A DNA stretch of 64,000 nucleotides from Alcanivorax sediminis (GTDB lineage Bacteria > Pseudomonadota > Gammaproteobacteria > Pseudomonadales > Alcanivoracaceae), in NCBI RefSeq assembly GCF_009601165.1, contig NZ_WIRE01000001.1, positions 1,116,001-1,180,000 of the forward strand, read 5' to 3'. The notes beneath the pieces are model-generated. The model was not told where the DNA came from. It saw only the letters and a list, made by a program, of their open reading frames with translations, and did no database searches. Positions within the stretch are counted from its first letter, which is position 1, and each line of letters begins with the position of its first letter. A program made the translations under genes and the position numbers. Below are positions 61,568 to 64,000 of the stretch, piece by piece.

Positions 61568-63004
61568 ATGAAGGCGGTGCTGAGCGGTATCGGCGCTGCC
61601 TTGCTATTGTTGGTCGTGGTGCTGGTGGCGCGCACGGCGATGGTTCCGGCCCCTGAATCCTTCCCCTCGTCTCCCTCTCCGGTCGTCTTCAGCAAAGAGC
61701 AGGCGGCGGCGATGACCCAGCGCCTGTCTCGGGCGATACAGTTCCCTACCCTTGCGGGTCAGGCTGATGCGTTTGCATCGTTTCACGCCTTTCTTGAACA
61801 GGCGTTCCCGCTGGCCCATGCCTCGCTTTCTCGACAAGCCTTCGGCCACAGCCTGCTCTATCACTGGGAAAGCAGTAATGACTGTGCCCCGATCCTGTTA
61901 CTGGCTCATCAGGATGTGGTGCCGGTGTCTTCTCCCGAAGACTGGCTGCAAGCCCCTTTTGCTGGCGCGATTGAGTCGGGTTACCTGTGGGGCCGCGGCG
62001 CCATGGATGACAAGGGCAGCCTGATGGCGATTCTGGAGTCGGTGGAAGCGCTGCTGGCGCAGGGGCAGAGCCCCGCCTGTGATGTGTGGCTGGCGTTTGG
62101 CCATGATGAGGAGGTCGGGGGCGTTCAGGGCGCCGGGAAGATGGCGGCCTGGATGCTCTCCGAGGGTCTGCAGTTTGCCATGGTTCTCGATGAAGGCGGA
62201 ATGGTGCTGCCCGGAGCCACATTGGGTATCGACAAGCCGGTAGCGCTGATCGGCATTGCGGAGAAAGGCTACCTGAGCGTGATTCTGACGGCTCAGGGTG
62301 GCGCAGGACATTCTTCCCGGCCTCCCGAGCAGACCGCCATTGGTGAGTTGTCCCGGGCGATCATGATGTTGCAGGCTTCGCCTCGGCCAGCGTTTCTGAA
62401 TGGCGCGACACGTCAGATGCTGGAGCAGGTGGCACCCTGGCAGCCCTGGGGAAAGCGAGTGGTGTTTGCCAACCTGTGGCTGTTCGAGCCGCTGGTGCTT
62501 CAGCAGCTGGCCAGCAAGCCTGACACCAATGCCCTGATCCGTACCACCATGGCACCTACCATGCTGTCGGCCGGGGTGAAGGACAACGTGCTGCCCGCCA
62601 CCGCTGAGGCGGTGATCAACTTTCGGCTGGCGCCGGGCGAGAATAGAGAGACGTTGATGACCTGGCTGGAAGAGGCCTTGCCTGCCACGGTGAATGCCCG
62701 TATCGCGGAGGGGTTCTTTGCGGAGCCGTCGGCCATATCTCCAGTGGATTCGTCAGCGTATCAACAGCTGTCTGTCTTGGCTGAAGGGTTGCCTGCCGCG
62801 CCGGTGGCCGTGCCTTTCCTGCTGATTGCTGGCAGCGATGCGCGTCACTATGAGGCGCTGTCTGGAAATGTTTTCCGCTTTCTTCCCGCCTCTTTTGAGC
62901 GGGAGGATGTGGCGAGATTTCATGGCGCCAACGAGCGATTGGCGCTTTCACAGTATCCTGCGATGGTAGCGTTCTACGCATCGGTCATGACATCAGCCTT
63001 TTAA
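61568..63004 (+). CDS. M20-family metallopeptidase (PM20D1/carboxypeptidase S type)
   Basis: The 478-residue protein has an N-terminal membrane anchor (VLSGIGAALLLLVVVLVARTA), then M20 zinc-site motifs: LLAHQDVVPVSS, WGRGAMDDKGSLMAILES, GHDEEVGGVQGAG and DEGG. A dimerisation domain is inserted at 240-350. PM20D1-like enzymes hydrolyse or form N-acyl amino acids. ATG 61568 is used; TTG 61562 overlaps the ptsP stop, has better spacing from AAGG, and is a real alternative. Confidence 0.88.
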   Translation: MKAVLSGIGAALLLLVVVLVARTAMVPAPESFPSSPSPVVFSKEQAAAMTQRLSRAIQFPTLAGQADAFASFHAFLEQAFPLAHASLSRQAFGHSLLYHWESSNDCAPILLLAHQDVVPVSSPEDWLQAPFAGAIESGYLWGRGAMDDKGSLMAILESVEALLAQGQSPACDVWLAFGHDEEVGGVQGAGKMAAWMLSEGLQFAMVLDEGGMVLPGATLGIDKPVALIGIAEKGYLSVILTAQGGAGHSSRPPEQTAIGELSRAIMMLQASPRPAFLNGATRQMLEQVAPWQPWGKRVVFANLWLFEPLVLQQLASKPDTNALIRTTMAPTMLSAGVKDNVLPATAEAVINFRLAPGENRETLMTWLEEALPATVNARIAEGFFAEPSAISPVDSSAYQQLSVLAEGLPAAPVAVPFLLIAGSDARHYEALSGNVFRFLPASFEREDVARFHGANERLALSQYPAMVAFYASVMTSAF

Positions 63005-63014
63005 CCGCGCCAGG

Positions 63015-63758
63015 TTAATCTGAGCAGGTACGTTCAGCGCGGCAGCCATCCGGTTGCCAGCATTGCTCCAGCATTTGTGGTCCGTTATCCCTGTCGAGAA
63101 TCACCGCGCTGCTGGCACGGGTGCCGTAGGTGGGAGACTGGATAAATACCGGCGCCACCAGCCTCTCCAGATCGAGGCCAACGCCGGTATCGGGGAGTTC
63201 ATCATCAGCGGGTTGATGGCGATCGGTCACCACGTCCAGCAGCCGCTCCAGTGAACCGCCTTTGCCGATCACTTCCTGGAGATGCCGTTTGGCCCTGTTT
63301 ACCTTGGGCCAGGGGTCATCCATGAGCCCATTGCTGAGGCCGTGAATACCGGGCGTGACGGGCTGTGGATTAGCGCCACGGTTGCCCAGATACCAGAGGC
63401 TGTCCGGAGTGCCCACCAGCAGGTTGAAGGCGCCATAGTGTTGCTGCTCTTGCGCCAGTTCCCGGGCGAACTGTTCCGGGCTGGCAGTGGATGTCAGAAA
63501 CGCGCTGGGTAGCAGGCCCCGGGAACGCTCGCCAGGTTGACGATCCGTGATCGGCTCGCGGTAGTTGGTCACCACGGCGAAGCGGCCGTTGCGATGAATG
63601 CCCAGCCAGGTGCCGCCAGCGGTGAGGTCCAGACCACAGAAGATATCGCCCCGCCAGCGCGCCGGTTCCGCCGGCCGCGCATGAAACTCATCCCGATTCG
63701 CCGCCACCCGTAACGGGATGTCCGACCCCGGTTGCCAGTCCAGCAGTACAATACACAT
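63015..63758 (-). CDS. NRDE/TANGO2-family protein
   Basis: The 247-residue protein begins MCIVLLDWQPGSDIPLRVAA with NRDEFHARPAEPA, the family hallmark Cys2 and NRDE, then GTWLGIHRNGRFAVVTNYRE, GPxSRG-like GERSRGLLP and TYGTRASSAVIL. Members have an Ntn-hydrolase-like fold; the biochemical role is unknown. GGGAAA precedes the ATG. Confidence 0.9.
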   Translation of the reverse strand: MCIVLLDWQPGSDIPLRVAANRDEFHARPAEPARWRGDIFCGLDLTAGGTWLGIHRNGRFAVVTNYREPITDRQPGERSRGLLPSAFLTSTASPEQFARELAQEQQHYGAFNLLVGTPDSLWYLGNRGANPQPVTPGIHGLSNGLMDDPWPKVNRAKRHLQEVIGKGGSLERLLDVVTDRHQPADDELPDTGVGLDLERLVAPVFIQSPTYGTRASSAVILDRDNGPQMLEQCWQPDGCRAERTCSD

Positions 63759-63843
63759 GTATTTTCCCTTTCTTTTTCTCGCTCGCTTGCCGCCATCGAT
63801 GCGGCCGGAATTTCGCGCCAGAGGTCAGGTTTATGACGGTTTT

Positions 63844-63879
63844 GGCGTCAGGCATCGAGCGTCCGGCGTCCAGCGTTCC
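63844..63879. repeat. Five-unit degenerate heptamer tract (AGCGTCC type)
   Basis: GGCGTCA, GGCATCG, AGCGTCC, GGCGTCC and AGCGTTC share a 7-bp period. It lies in the promoter region between the divergent NRDE and TauE-like genes rather than after a stop codon. Confidence 0.5.
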
Positions 63880-63926
63880 ACCGTGCTAGCATACCTGCCT
63901 TGCGGTGGTCTGTGTTGGGAGAGGCT

Positions 63927-64000
63927 GTGCTGGAGTTGTTTCTGATCTGTCTGGGCGTGGGTGTGGGAGCCGGTTTGCTGGCGGGTGCGCTGGGTCTTGG
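63927..64000 (+). CDS. TauE/SafE-like membrane protein, N-terminal fragment
   Basis: GTG 63927 with GGGAGAGG upstream opens a frame that runs to the end of the window. It encodes a hydrophobic helix (LELFLICLGVGVGAGLLAG then ALGLG) with the glycine spacing typical of the first TauE/SafE helix. Members transport sulfur-containing or organic anions. Only 24 residues are visible, so the family is tentative. Confidence 0.55.
   Translation, partial: MLELFLICLGVGVGAGLLAGALGL

Overview
The window reads as chromosomal DNA of a marine-type gammaproteobacterium. The best guess is an Alcanivorax-like organism, from the RppH-PtsP pair, the biosynthetic arginine decarboxylase beside spermidine synthase, a cytochrome P450, many outer-membrane genes and REP-like palindromes. 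This is inferred from gene content only; no rRNA or tRNA gene is visible. Gene density is high, with many 4-base start/stop overlaps, and no transposase, integrase, prophage or CRISPR array was found.

Layout. 1-8.7 kb: diiron-type hydrolase, Atm1-like ABC exporter, YghU-type glutathione transferase, then a MerR-controlled metal-efflux operon (DUF3703, CDF transporter, SRPBCC, DUF3820), followed by DUF4336, a histone-deacetylase-like amidohydrolase and a CbiX-type chelatase. 8.9-24.4 kb: two secreted proteins of unknown role, speE/speA, a small Rieske protein, DUF4112, DUF523, a D-2-hydroxyacid dehydrogenase, an SDR, YjbQ, an envelope cluster with a bacterial Kunitz-domain lipoprotein, two MscS-type channels around a metallo-beta-lactamase-fold hydrolase, and a P450. 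24.6-27.2 kb: moaB-moeA and an orphan H-NOX haem protein; moaA lies later, at 45.3 kb.

27.3-40.8 kb is a cobalamin block: cobU, cobC (phosphatase), cobT, cbiB, the CobC/CobD-type decarboxylase, a cobalamin riboswitch, btuB-btuF-btuC-btuD, cobB, cobO and cobQ. It covers uptake, amidation, adenosylation, aminopropanol attachment and lower-loop assembly. It has no corrin-ring genes and no cobS. 40.9-47 kb holds a parallel-beta-helix protein with a GlyGly-CTERM tail, a 2OG-Fe(II)-type oxygenase, a methyltransferase, a SlyD-like isomerase, moaA and a beta-carbonic anhydrase. 47-55.1 kb is a copper-resistance region: cytochrome c, CopB, CopA multicopper oxidase, a His/Met/Cys-rich small protein, LysE-type exporter, DUF411, cupredoxin and a P1B copper ATPase. 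Two CueR-type promoters with long spacers drive it. 55.3-64 kb: tandem outer-membrane paralogues, a divergent imelysin-like lipoprotein, HAD phosphatase, rppH, ptsP, an M20 peptidase, a TANGO2/NRDE protein and the start of a TauE/SafE-like gene.

The most unexpected structure is non-coding. At least eleven intergenic spots carry tandem runs of 7-bp units. The unit sequence differs between loci (CGAGTTT, CGAGCTA, GTTGAAA, ACAAGCT, ACGTAAC, TAGCTAT), but the 7-bp period is kept. Many are arranged as two inverted arms forming a large palindrome, and most start within about 0-12 bases of a stop codon. No gene in the window explains them.
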